From the NCBI RefSeq assembly GCF_000956535.1, contig NZ_JYIY01000059.1, positions 1 through 39,889 of the forward strand: a stretch of DNA of 39,889 nt, given 5' to 3'. A model generated the notes under the pieces. The model was not told where the DNA came from and searched no databases. It was given only the letters and a program-made list of their open reading frames with translations. The translations under genes were made by a program, and so were the position numbers. This document shows, one piece after another, positions 15,208-23,403 of the stretch (within the stretch, counting starts at the first letter, position 1; each line of letters begins with the position of its first letter). This stretch comes from Microbacterium ginsengisoli (GTDB lineage: Bacteria; Actinomycetota; Actinomycetes; Actinomycetales; Microbacteriaceae).

Positions 15208-16272
15208 CTACAGCCGCGGGGCGTTGCCCGACAGCGTGGCCGCGGGCGTCGCGGCGACGAAGGCGGGGGAGTCGTCTTCCCGTGCCGTGCCCTCTCGCGA
15301 GCCCAGGTTCGGCTCGTAGGTGCGCACGGTCTCGACGGTCAGCTCGGTGCAGCTTGTCTGGACGCCGGGTGCGTTCAGGCCGTCGGAGGCCGGGGGTTCC
15401 GGCATCTGGATGTCGTGGGCTCCGGTGACGATCCGCGCTGTCCCGCTGCACAGCAGTTCGTGTGGGCCTGAGCTGGTGGCGCTCGTGATCGGGCCAGGCA
15501 CAGCCCCGACATCGCGGCCGAAGGTGGCGGCGCGAGCGGCGACCAGGAGCGAGCCAGAGCGGACGCCTGCCTCGACGATGACGCTCGTGTCCGAGAGTGC
15601 GGCGAGTAGCCGTGCGCGCTGCACGAAGCGCAGCCTGGTCGGCGCGCATCCGGGCGGGATCTCGCTGAGCAGAGCGCCGTTCGCGGCGATGCGCTCGAAC
15701 AGCTGCTGATTGCCCGCCGGGTAGGGCCTGTCCAGGCCGCCAGCGAGGACGGCGATGGTCTTACCGCCCGCGTTGAGCGCGCCCCGGTGGGCGGCGGCCT
15801 CGACGCCGTAGGCGCCTCCACCGACGACGATGCCGCCGCGCTCAGCGGCTCCGGTCGCAAGCTCGGCGGCGACGAACTCGCCGTAGCTCGACGCGGCGCG
15901 AGATCCCGTGAGCGTGACGAGCCGCTGGACGGGGGTTCGGAGGGTGTCGACCTCACCGAGCACCCACAGCGCCAGCGGCGGGGTGACGCCGCCGATGGCG
16001 AAGCCCTCGGGCCACTCGGGATCGCCGGGGATCGAGACGTGCAGGCGGTGACGCTGGGTTGCGTCGATGACCTGCTGGAACGCCTGGGGCCTGAGCCGGG
16101 GAGCGGCGAGGTCTCGCCAGAGCGCGGCAGCCTCCGTATCGACGCCGGGGACAGGCTCGGTCGAGGTGAGGAGGCGAAGTGTCTCCTGGGCCCCGACCGC
16201 GGCTATCACCGCGGCGGTGGTGGCCTCGCCCGGCTCGAAGGCGATGGCGAGCGATCCTGGCGCTCCGCTCAT
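15208..16272 (-). CDS. dprA: DprA-like DNA-processing protein with C-terminal extension; probable N-terminal frameshift
   Basis: DprA proteins bind incoming single-stranded DNA and load RecA. The Rossmann-like core is visible: VTLTGSRAASSYG, IVVGGGAYGVEAAAHRGAL, IAVLAGGLDRPYPAGN, RARLLAALSDTSVIVEAG and AVPGPI. The last ~70 residues are an extension carrying ELTVETVRTYEPNLGSREG (15289-15345), also found in the methyltransferase/helicase. ATG 16272 is the only ATG available near the domain in this frame and has no good RBS. A better start, ATG 16300 with RBS GGAGAGGA, encodes METIESLTTNERSARIA in another frame, which looks like a DprA N-terminus. A 2-bp loss near 16250-16253 would explain this. 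The gene may therefore be frameshifted. Confidence 0.8.
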   Translation of the reverse strand: MSGAPGSLAIAFEPGEATTAAVIAAVGAQETLRLLTSTEPVPGVDTEAAALWRDLAAPRLRPQAFQQVIDATQRHRLHVSIPGDPEWPEGFAIGGVTPPLALWVLGEVDTLRTPVQRLVTLTGSRAASSYGEFVAAELATGAAERGGIVVGGGAYGVEAAAHRGALNAGGKTIAVLAGGLDRPYPAGNQQLFERIAANGALLSEIPPGCAPTRLRFVQRARLLAALSDTSVIVEAGVRSGSLLVAARAATFGRDVGAVPGPITSATSSGPHELLCSGTARIVTGAHDIQMPEPPASDGLNAPGVQTSCTELTVETVRTYEPNLGSREGTAREDDSPAFVAATPAATLSGNAPRL

Positions 16273-16387
16273 TGGTGGTGAGCGATTCGATCGTCTCCAT
16301 GTTCGCGTCCTCTCCGCTGTCCAGGCACCTGGCCTCACGAGAGAGGTGCACCCGTGGTGCCGCCCGGAGGCGGCTCGGCAGTGGCGG

Positions 16388-19300
16388 CTACAGGGACGGC
16401 GTACTGCTCGGGGGTTGTCGCGTCGGATCGCTGGAGTCGAACGGTTCGACCGTCACCGTGACGGCTCCCTCCCGCGACCCCAGGTTCGGCTGGTAGCCGC
16501 GCACAGCCTCGATGGTTAGCTCGACGCGCTCTGACTCGAGTGAGTCAGGCTCGGGGCGGGGCTCGTCCTGCATCGCGGCGAGCTGGGACTCGACGCGGGC
16601 GAGGTCTTCCTCGGCGTCGGCGAGGGTCTGTGCGTGGCGGAAGGGCTGGCCGAGGCGCTGCTGGGTGTCGGCGACGGTCTGCTCGGCTTCTTCCAGGTCT
16701 TCGCGGGCCTGGTCGAGAAGGGAGGGGATGCCGCTGACGCGGTTCTCGATGCGCTGCACGAGCCCGAGCCCGGCTTCAAGGAATGACTCCTTCGGCAGCG
16801 TGAATCCCGAGCGGGGCACCTCGGGCAGGGAGAGGGTCACATCGAGGGCGGCGAGCCCGGAGCGGGCCTCGACGTGGATGTCGAAGCCTGAGATGCGGCC
16901 GATGATCCCGAAGTCCTTGTGCCCGTACCGCGGCAGCCACTTCAGCCCGGAGTCGCCCATCCATGCGGCGAGGGCGTGGGCGGCTTCGGAGCGGGAGTCG
17001 TAGTCGCGCGTGCCGAGTGTGATGCGGAACCTGTCGCCGCTCGTGTCGATCATCCGTGGGGCAGCGGCTTCCAGCCCGCGAATGTCCGCGGCGGCGCGCT
17101 CGGCGGCTGACCGGGCGCGGTTTCCGGTGTGGACGAGCATGTCCTCGTTGCGCTCGTGCGCGCGCTGGAGGCGGCGCAGCCGGTTCACCTCGTTCAGGAT
17201 GACGGAGTGCTCCAGCAGGAGCGGATTGCCGGAGGCGATTGCCTTGGCCTCTGCTGCGGACAGCGCGGAGGTGTCGATCTCCTCGATCTCTCGGGCGTTG
17301 ATCTTGCCGCGCAGGAGCTGCGCGAACGACGCGGCCTTCCGCTCGACGGTCTGCCACATGTAGGAGTCGAAGGATCGCTCGGTGACGTAGCGGACGATCG
17401 CCACTTCCTCGTTCTGGTTGCCCTGCCGCATGATGCGACCGTCGCGCTGGGCGATGTCGGAGGGTCGCCACGGGCAGTCCAGGTGGTGCAGTGCGATGGC
17501 GCGGGCCTGGACGTTGGTGCCGACGCCCATCTTCTCCGTCGATCCGAGGAGCACGGCGACGTGGCCGGCACGGGCGGCGGCGAACAGGCGGGCCTTCTCC
17601 ACGTCGGTCTTCGCCTCGTGCATGTATCTGACCTGCTCGGCGGGGATGCCGCGCTGCACGAGCTGCTGCCGCAGCTCGTCGTAGGCGTTCCACCTGTCCT
17701 GGTTCGGGGTGCCGATATCGGAGAACACGAGCTGGAGCGAGCCGCGCACCGTGGAGGGCTGCCCGGTCAGCGTGTCGAGGTATTCGTTGTCGCGAGTGCG
17801 CTCCCAGATGCGGTGGATCGCGTCGGCGGCGACGTCGACCTTGCTCGGCCCGGACGGGTCGCGCGGGATGACCATGCGGATGTCGAGCGCGGCCTTGCGC
17901 CCGTCGGTGGCGATCAGGAGCATGTTGTCCTCGTCGGGGCGCACCTGGCGGGTGGCGACCTTCTCTGCGCGCTCGGCGAGGGAGGCGACGTACTGCTCCA
18001 GCTCGACGGTCGGCTGCACCGGCACGGTGGAGGGCGCGCGGCTGCCGTCGTCGCGCTGCACGAGCGCGGGCACGGGCAGGTCGAGGTCGTCGGCGGTCTT
18101 CACGTCGGCGAACACCGACCACATCCGCAGCAGTTCCTGCCCGTTCTGGAAACGCGCGAACCGGGTCTTCATGCGGAACGTGCTGCCGGTCGGCGAGATC
18201 TCCATCTGCGTGACCAGCTCGCCGAATGTTGCCGCCCACGCATCGAATGCGCCGACGCCCGCGGACGCCAGCACGTCAGGCCGCAGGTACCGCTGCATCA
18301 CATAGGTCTCGGTGATCGAGTTCGAGATGGGTGTCGCCGTCGCCGCGGTGACGACCCGCTCGCGCCCGGCGGAGCGGAGGTATTCGAGCTTCATGTGAAG
18401 GTCGCTCGCGCGATCCGAGCCCTCGATGGCGGCGTCGCGGATGTTCGACTCCGTGGCGAGGTTCTTGTACATGTGCATCTCGTCGACGATGACGTAGTCG
18501 ATGCCGGTGTCCTCGAAGCAGACGCCGCGGTCGCGGTCGGAGTCGAGCCGATCCTTGAGCTTGTTCTCCATCGCCAGGAGCTTGCGCTGGATGCGCTTGA
18601 CGCTCATCCGCTGCTCGCCGGTCGCGTCGTCCAGCACGCGCCGCACGTCGTCCACCTGCCCGCGGATGTACTGCTGCTGTGTCTCCGCGCGCAGCGGGAT
18701 CTTGGCGAACGCCCCCTGCGTGAGGATGATGGCGTCCCACTCGTTCGCTGCCGCCCGCGCGACGAACAGCCGCCGCTTGTCGGCGGTGAGGTCGAGGCTC
18801 GATGCGGCGAGCACGCGGGCACGCGGGTAGACCTGGAGCCACTCGCGGCCGAACTGTTCCAGCATGTGGTTCGGCACGACGACGACGGGCTTGCTGATGA
18901 GTCCCATGCGGCGCATCTCCATCGCGCCCATAATCATCTCCGCAGTCTTGCCTGCGCCGACCTCGTGGAACAGGCCCGCCGCAGGCTCGGACACCATGCG
19001 GGCGACGGCGGCGCGCTGGTGCGTGCGCGGCTCGAAGGTGGCCGCGAGGCCCGGCAGCGAGAGGTACGTCCCGGCGTTCGTGTAGTCGCGGAGCACGATG
19101 GAGTTGAAGCGCCGGTTGTACTCGTCCACGAGTGCCTGCGCGCGGTCGGGGTCTTCCCAGACCCACTCGCTGAACCGCACTTGGAGTGCGTCGGCCTTCT
19201 CCTGAGCTGCGGCGGTCTCGACGGGGTTGAGCACGCGACGCACCTTGCCGTCGATGTCCTTCTCCTCGTCGTAGACGAGCATCGTCCGCTGCTCCATGAC

Positions 19301-21520
19301 GGCCTGGGCGATGTCCGGCGCGGGGCGGCGGGGCGTGCCCCACTCCGAGGTGGAGAGCAGCCCCTGCCGACCGCCGCGGATCTCCCACATGCCTGGCAGC
19401 GGGTTCTCCACGCGAACGTCGGGCGCGCGCAGGGTGCTCCGCAGGAACTGCTCGTGCACGTCGGCGCTGATCCAGACCGCGCCGAGCTTCGCGTGGATGT
19501 CCTGGATGCCCAGCGGCGCGGGCAACACCTTAGCGAGCGCATCGACGTTGATCTGGAACTCCGGGTCGTCCTCGGCGCGGAGCCGGGCCGCTTCGAGCTT
19601 GACCCGCACGTCGCCCGACAGATACTCCGGCGCGTGGATGAACTGGTTCGTGACCGGATCGGTGAACACGAGCGTTCCCAGCGCCTCGCGCGCTTCCCGG
19701 TCGTTCATGCCGAGCAGGTCGGCGACGAGGGTGATGTCGATGCGGCCCGTGCGGTCGAGGCTGACCGCGATGGCGTCGGCCGGGCTGTCGACACCCTGCA
19801 CCTCGGCGCGCGGCACCACCACGCGGTGGCTCATGATCGCGGCAGGCGACGCGGACTGATCCTCGTCGTCGAACTGTTCCAGCGCAAGCACCAGGGGGCC
19901 GAAGGGGTCGGAGCGCAGCAGGCGGATCGGTGTCGGCACGATGCGCGCGAAGGTCTCCTCGCCGTCCTCGTTCGTGCGCCCGGTGGGGCGCAGCGTGTAG
20001 CGGTTCAGCGCCCCATAGGTGCCGACGTACTTCAGGTAGTCGCGCCGCAGCGTCGTGCGGATGAGCACGATGTCGGGGGTGTCGTCCACGCTCGCCGCTT
20101 CCGCGGTCAGCAGGCGGGATGCCCCGTCGCGCAGACGCAGCAGGGCGCGTAGCTCGCGCTCGGCGGACTTCGGCACCGCAAGCGGCTCCAGCGCGCCGGA
20201 GACAACGGTGCGGAAGCCGCCGGTTTCGCTCGCCACGATGCTGCCGGCCCATAGCTCCGGCGCCGACGGGGTGAACGCTGCCCGGCGCGCCTGCTGCTCG
20301 GCGGTGCGCTCGGTCATCGTCAGCCCGGCGCGGCGCGCGGAGAACACGATCTGGTCGACGGCGACCGCGAGTTCCGCCTCCAAGTCAGCCAGATCGGTCG
20401 TGATGGTGAGCGTGGCCGCGTCGTACATCCCGTGGCCGACGCCGACCTCCCCGAGCATCTGCTCCGGGTGCTCATCGAAGTAGCGGTTGATCCGCATCGG
20501 CACGCCGTCGATGGGCACCTGCGCGACCGTCTCCCAGGCGTCGTCGCGCATCTGCTCGCCGTCCGGTCGCCGCCGGAACACGAGCAGGTCGGTCACCACC
20601 TCCGTCCCCGCGGCGCGGCGATGCGCCCCGGTAGGCAGGCGGATCGCGCCCACGAGGTCGGCCAGCTCATTCATCTCCCGCCGCGCGCCGGGATTCTGCG
20701 CGTCCATCGTGAAGTGCGAGGTCAGCACCGCGACGAGGCCGCCGGGCCGGGTCAGGCGCAGCGACTTGATGATGAAGTGGTTGTGCATCGACTGCCGTGT
20801 CGCGTTGTGCAGCGGATCGTGCAGGGCGATGCTGCTGAACGGCACGTTGCCGATGGCCGCATCGAAGTGGCCCTCGGGGAGCCGGGTGTCGGCGAACGAC
20901 TCGCTGCGCACGGTCGCGTGCGGGTACAGCTCGGCGCAGATCGCCGCCGTCAGTGGATCGAGTTCCACCCCGGTCATCTGCGCCGACGCCGGCGCGAGGC
21001 CGATGAACGTACCCGCGCCGGAACCGGGCTCCAGCACCGCGCCGCCGCGGAACCCCAGCCCGTCCAGCAGCCGCCACACCTGCCGGGCGATCATCGGGTC
21101 GGTGTAGTGCGCGTTGATCGTCGTGCGCGCGGCGGCATCCCACTCGTCGTCGCTCAGCAGCTCGCGCAGCTCAGCGCGCTCGGCATCCCATTCGGGCTTC
21201 AGATCATCGAAGACCTCGGGGATCGCGCCCCAGCTCGACCAGCGGGCGAGCACGCGCTGACCCTCTGGAGACGCGGGGCGACCCGTCGAGTTCAGATCGT
21301 GGATGAGGTGGATCGCCTCCACGTTCGCCCGATAGCGTGCCTTCGCGCCCGAGGGGCCAAGGTCGTCCTGCGAGGCGGGAACGAACCGAGGCGCTACCGC
21401 AGCTCGCGGAAGAAGCGGATCGTCGCCGCCTCGGCGAGCGTCGCCCGGTTCGCCCGCATGTACTCCCGTGGGGGCTCCGTCGCCACGAGCTCCAGCAGGA
21501 ACTCGACCGGCAGCGCCCAC
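16388..21520 (-). CDS. DarB-like DNA N6-methyltransferase / SNF2-type helicase
   Basis: This very large protein (about 1,710 aa from GTG 21520) belongs to the methyltransferase-helicase group that includes phage P1 DarB, an antirestriction protein delivered with the phage DNA. After the PASQDDLGPSGAKARYRANVE opening comes motif I LEPGSGAGTFIG and catalytic NVPF (20837-20848). The helicase has Walker A VGAGKT (18944-18961), DEMH (18474-18485), TATPISNS, and the C-terminal helicase part GSTEKMGVGTNVQ and QRDGRIMRQGN. A coiled coil precedes the C-terminal motif ELTIEAVRGYQPNLGSREG (16466-16522), shared with DprA. The start is uncertain: the frame is open to ATG 22036, but 21394-21918 clearly codes another protein. 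Confidence 0.85.
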   Translation of the reverse strand: MGAAGRVPAGARGDGAPTGVHAGEPGDARRGGDDPLLPRAAVAPRFVPASQDDLGPSGAKARYRANVEAIHLIHDLNSTGRPASPEGQRVLARWSSWGAIPEVFDDLKPEWDAERAELRELLSDDEWDAAARTTINAHYTDPMIARQVWRLLDGLGFRGGAVLEPGSGAGTFIGLAPASAQMTGVELDPLTAAICAELYPHATVRSESFADTRLPEGHFDAAIGNVPFSSIALHDPLHNATRQSMHNHFIIKSLRLTRPGGLVAVLTSHFTMDAQNPGARREMNELADLVGAIRLPTGAHRRAAGTEVVTDLLVFRRRPDGEQMRDDAWETVAQVPIDGVPMRINRYFDEHPEQMLGEVGVGHGMYDAATLTITTDLADLEAELAVAVDQIVFSARRAGLTMTERTAEQQARRAAFTPSAPELWAGSIVASETGGFRTVVSGALEPLAVPKSAERELRALLRLRDGASRLLTAEAASVDDTPDIVLIRTTLRRDYLKYVGTYGALNRYTLRPTGRTNEDGEETFARIVPTPIRLLRSDPFGPLVLALEQFDDEDQSASPAAIMSHRVVVPRAEVQGVDSPADAIAVSLDRTGRIDITLVADLLGMNDREAREALGTLVFTDPVTNQFIHAPEYLSGDVRVKLEAARLRAEDDPEFQINVDALAKVLPAPLGIQDIHAKLGAVWISADVHEQFLRSTLRAPDVRVENPLPGMWEIRGGRQGLLSTSEWGTPRRPAPDIAQAVMEQRTMLVYDEEKDIDGKVRRVLNPVETAAAQEKADALQVRFSEWVWEDPDRAQALVDEYNRRFNSIVLRDYTNAGTYLSLPGLAATFEPRTHQRAAVARMVSEPAAGLFHEVGAGKTAEMIMGAMEMRRMGLISKPVVVVPNHMLEQFGREWLQVYPRARVLAASSLDLTADKRRLFVARAAANEWDAIILTQGAFAKIPLRAETQQQYIRGQVDDVRRVLDDATGEQRMSVKRIQRKLLAMENKLKDRLDSDRDRGVCFEDTGIDYVIVDEMHMYKNLATESNIRDAAIEGSDRASDLHMKLEYLRSAGRERVVTAATATPISNSITETYVMQRYLRPDVLASAGVGAFDAWAATFGELVTQMEISPTGSTFRMKTRFARFQNGQELLRMWSVFADVKTADDLDLPVPALVQRDDGSRAPSTVPVQPTVELEQYVASLAERAEKVATRQVRPDEDNMLLIATDGRKAALDIRMVIPRDPSGPSKVDVAADAIHRIWERTRDNEYLDTLTGQPSTVRGSLQLVFSDIGTPNQDRWNAYDELRQQLVQRGIPAEQVRYMHEAKTDVEKARLFAAARAGHVAVLLGSTEKMGVGTNVQARAIALHHLDCPWRPSDIAQRDGRIMRQGNQNEEVAIVRYVTERSFDSYMWQTVERKAASFAQLLRGKINAREIEEIDTSALSAAEAKAIASGNPLLLEHSVILNEVNRLRRLQRAHERNEDMLVHTGNRARSAAERAAADIRGLEAAAPRMIDTSGDRFRITLGTRDYDSRSEAAHALAAWMGDSGLKWLPRYGHKDFGIIGRISGFDIHVEARSGLAALDVTLSLPEVPRSGFTLPKESFLEAGLGLVQRIENRVSGIPSLLDQAREDLEEAEQTVADTQQRLGQPFRHAQTLADAEEDLARVESQLAAMQDEPRPEPDSLESERVELTIEAVRGYQPNLGSREGAVTVTVEPFDSSDPTRQPPSSTPSL

Positions 21521-21918
21521 GTCTTCGCCATCTCCTCCAACTCCACGGAGGAGGGCATCGAATCCGGGCAGTCCTGCATCCGCTCGGCCCAGAGGACCAG
21601 GTTCTCGTCGGAGGGACGGGTCTGCTCCCATTCCTCCCGTGCCTGATCCAGCGGCAGGCTCGGGTCGGTGACCCACGCCAGTTGCGACATCACGACCTCC
21701 TCCGCCTGTCTCCGGGCCGCTGTCAGCCGGGCGACCTTCTGCAAGAAAGTCTCCCCCTGCCGGTCGCTGCCCGCCAGCATCGACGCGAGGTTCGTCACCT
21801 GCGCCTGCATCTCCAGGCCCAGCGTCTCGAAGAACGTCGCCGGATCGCTCAGCTCCGCCACTCGGCTCGGAGCTGTCGCCTGCCAGTGCTCCAGCGCCAT
21901 CTGCCCGTACTTGTTCAT
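21394..21918 (-). CDS. Conserved ICE protein of unknown function
   Basis: This 174-aa acidic, helical protein (MNKYGQMALEHWQATAPSR...) has excellent G/C third-position bias and normal amino-acid composition, so this is the coding frame here, although the methyltransferase frame is also open. The start ATG 21918 follows GGGGCAGGCG. The stop (TAG, near 21394) lies inside the beginning of the methyltransferase/helicase gene, which suggests coupled translation. The sequence has no recognised domain, but similar short MNxYG-type proteins are, as far as I recall, found beside such methyltransferase genes in actinobacterial ICEs. It could be a partner or regulator of that enzyme. Confidence 0.7.
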   Translation of the reverse strand: MNKYGQMALEHWQATAPSRVAELSDPATFFETLGLEMQAQVTNLASMLAGSDRQGETFLQKVARLTAARRQAEEVVMSQLAWVTDPSLPLDQAREEWEQTRPSDENLVLWAERMQDCPDSMPSSVELEEMAKTWALPVEFLLELVATEPPREYMRANRATLAEAATIRFFRELR

Positions 21919-22036
21919 CGCCTGCCCCGGTTTCGCGAGCGGTGGCGAGCGCGGTGTCGGCGGCGGGCTCGTCGAGCCCCCACAGGTCGAACTCCAGTTG
22001 CCCCGGCCAGGGCTTCCGGGATCGCTGCCGCGCCAT
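21521..22036 (-). other. Open 5' extension of the methyltransferase frame, first ~39 codons look coding
   Basis: From ATG 22036 the methyltransferase frame reads MARQRSRKPWPGQLEFDLWG and keeps good codon bias to about 21920. From there to about 21400 it turns into Gly/Asp/Ala/Arg-rich low-complexity sequence while the 174-aa protein is encoded in another frame. Either a small leader protein begins at 22036, or the full 1,882-aa protein exists and the region is dual-coding. I cannot decide between these from sequence alone. Confidence 0.4.
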
Positions 22037-22056
22037 TCGCCGTCACCGCCCGCGCC

Positions 22057-22671
22057 CTACTGCTCCGCCGCGAGATGGGCGTAGAACTCGTCCTCGATGG
22101 CCTGCCTGCGAGCCACGTCGTCCTTGACGAACTGCGTGAAGTCGGCATCCCGGTCGGGGATCACCGTCTCCACCAGCATGGGATGCTCGTCCTCGCCCGG
22201 CCACACCGCCTGCCGCGTCGGACGGTCGGTGTTGAGCTTCGTGCCGCACGCGGTCACCGCGTCCCGAAGCTGCGGCACGAACGCCCAGAAGTCGCGCCAC
22301 CAGCCGAACGGTGCCGAGCCGTGCTGCTTCTTGTCGTAGGCGTTGAGGTAGTGCTGCCGCAGCGCCGACAGCGGCCACACCAGCTCCGGGTGCCGATGCC
22401 AGAACGGCGGCACGACGTTCACGCTCAGGCCGAACTCGTGACGCAGCCAGTTCACGAAGGCGTTCAGCTCCAGCCACTCCACCTGCGCCTCGGCCGCGGT
22501 CAGGATGTTCCAGTTGACGGGGCGCGGCGGCTCCGGCGTGTCCTTCGCCTCGGCGTCCGGCTCCTTGGCCGGCCTCGGCGAAGGTGTCACCGGCTCGGGC
22601 TCCGGTTCCTCGAGCGGAGGCACATCGAAGTCGGCGTCATCGGGCGGGAACAGCGTCTCGTCGGTGGTCAT
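22057..22671 (-). CDS. DUF4913 family protein
   Basis: This 204-aa protein starts with an acidic, Pro-rich linker of about 50 residues (EEPEPEPVTPSPRP), then a Trp-rich domain typical of the DUF4913 family found on actinobacterial ICEs and plasmids: NWNILTAAEAQVEWLELNAF, NWLRHEFGL, VVPPFWHRHPELVWPLSALR, and a FGWWRDFWAF segment. Function is unknown; the constant association is with conjugative elements. ATG 22671 has GAGG 7 nt upstream. It lies 9 nt after ssb and 20 nt before the next start, in the same leftward operon. Confidence 0.8.
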   Translation of the reverse strand: MTTDETLFPPDDADFDVPPLEEPEPEPVTPSPRPAKEPDAEAKDTPEPPRPVNWNILTAAEAQVEWLELNAFVNWLRHEFGLSVNVVPPFWHRHPELVWPLSALRQHYLNAYDKKQHGSAPFGWWRDFWAFVPQLRDAVTACGTKLNTDRPTRQAVWPGEDEHPMLVETVIPDRDADFTQFVKDDVARRQAIEDEFYAHLAAEQ

Positions 22672-22680
22672 GACGCGGCC

Positions 22681-23121
22681 TCACAGCGTCATCGGACGGG
22701 GTGACGGTTGCTGGGGGATGGTCGGGTCTGGCGCTTCGATGGCTGCGCTCTCGACGTGCTGCGTGCGCGAGCGGCCGCGATCGACGGCGTAGCTCGTGCG
22801 GGCGGCATCGGGGCCGATGTGCGTGGCGATGAACTCCTCGCCGCTGATCGTCTCGCCGTTCTTCTCGTAGCTGAACTTCTGGACGTGCCCGCTGGCGACG
22901 AAGGTGTCGCCGCGCGCGAACTTCTCGTAGGCGTGCTCCGCGGTCTTCCGGAACATCTTGAACGGGTAGAACTTCGTCTCGCCCTGGGTGAACGAGCCGT
23001 CCGGGTTGCGCTCGAACTGCTCCTGACCGATCCAGGCGAACAGTCGCGCCTCTCCTTTCTCGTTGAAGGACAGTTGCGGGTCGCTGGCGAAGAAGCCCCA
23101 CAGGGACTCTTTGGTTCGCAT
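22681..23121 (-). CDS. ssb: Single-stranded DNA-binding protein, ICE-encoded
   Basis: This 146-aa protein has an OB-fold SSB-like N-terminal ~105 residues (SLWGFFASDPQLSFNEKGEA, then FYPFKMFRKTAEHAYEKFARGD with VASGHVQKFSYEKNG), the pattern of binding-loop aromatics seen in SSBs. The C-terminal tail ends in MTL, not in the acidic DDDIPF-type tip that recruits host partner proteins, so it may only coat DNA. ATG 23121 has TAGGAG 7 nt upstream. It is the first gene of the leftward ssb-DUF4913-methyltransferase-dprA run. Coating of transferred single strands during conjugation is the likely job. Confidence 0.85.
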   Translation of the reverse strand: MRTKESLWGFFASDPQLSFNEKGEARLFAWIGQEQFERNPDGSFTQGETKFYPFKMFRKTAEHAYEKFARGDTFVASGHVQKFSYEKNGETISGEEFIATHIGPDAARTSYAVDRGRSRTQHVESAAIEAPDPTIPQQPSPRPMTL

Positions 23122-23160
23122 CGGGATGCTCCTAACTTCTCCTGCCGAGAGAGGACTGCT

Positions 23161-23180
23161 ACCCGATAGGTGCGCAAGCT
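23161..23180 (-). promoter_or_regulatory. 20-bp upstream motif shared with 38766-38785
   Basis: ACCCGATAGGTGCGCAAGCT (plus strand) differs at only two positions from the copy at 38766-38785. It lies 39 nt before the ssb start; the other copy is 33 nt before a pilin-like gene, in the same orientation. It contains the palindromic core TGCGCA. It is a candidate promoter or regulator site coordinating two transfer operons. Confidence 0.4.
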
Positions 23181-23212
23181 CGACCGTCCGCGCCCCGGGC
23201 TACTGTGATGAC

Positions 23213-23249
23213 ATGGCTGAGAGGCGAGCGTCGCCTGGGCAGAGAACGC
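23213..23249 (+). pseudogene. 5' end of an ORF split by the cadmium transposon
   Basis: ATG 23213 opens a frame of twelve codons (MAERRASPGQRT) plus one base before the transposon end at 23250. Joining base 23249 to 26343, which removes the transposon and one copy of AACGC, continues the same frame into REVGRPVSFVNNS... and on to the stop at 26719, a 137-aa ORF. A TACTGT box at 23201-23206 could serve as -10 for a leaderless or near-leaderless message. It is divergent from ssb. Confidence 0.65.
23245..23249. repeat. Target-site duplication AACGC, left copy
   Basis: AACGC directly precedes the TGTAGGGAC end of the transposon. The same five bases directly follow the other end at 26338-26342. 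A perfect 5-bp duplication is strong evidence of transposition. Confidence 0.85.
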
Positions 23250-23275
23250 TGTAGGGACTCTTCGGAAATGTCCAT
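23250..23275 (+). repeat. Left terminal inverted repeat
   Basis: The outer 9 bp TGTAGGGAC and the 11 bp GAAATGTCCAT are identical to the right end, separated by six positions of which four differ. An additional AAATGTCC motif follows at 23284-23295. Confidence 0.85.
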
Positions 23276-23381
23276 TTCGTGGAGGAAATGTCCACGAGAT
23301 GTCTATCCGGGACATCTTCCGGGAGGATCGCGGGTCGAAGAGCGAAGGTGCAAGCGCGAGACCGAGTACAGCCACTGATGT

Positions 23382-23403
23382 ATAGTCAGCATGTGCTGAC
23401 TAT
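23382..23403. promoter_or_regulatory. CmtR operator, perfect dyad over the start codon
   Basis: ATAGTCAGCA and TGCTGACTAT form a perfect 10-bp dyad around a central TG. The dyad includes a TATAGT -10-like box and the GTG start codon of cmtR (23393). A related site, AGTCA-N8-TGACT with the same AGTCAGCATG left part, overlaps the start of cmtR2 at 30636-30653. Binding would block both transcription and start-site access. Confidence 0.7.

Noticed and set aside
17129..20152. Rightward open frame of 1,007 codons opposite the methyltransferase/helicase
   Set aside because: It is an antisense shadow of strongly G/C-biased codons; the minus strand carries clear enzyme motifs throughout.
23279..23392. 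N-terminal extension of cmtR (38 extra residues)
   Set aside because: It would translate the transposon end and the operator; the GTG at 23393 gives cysteines at the known CmtR positions.
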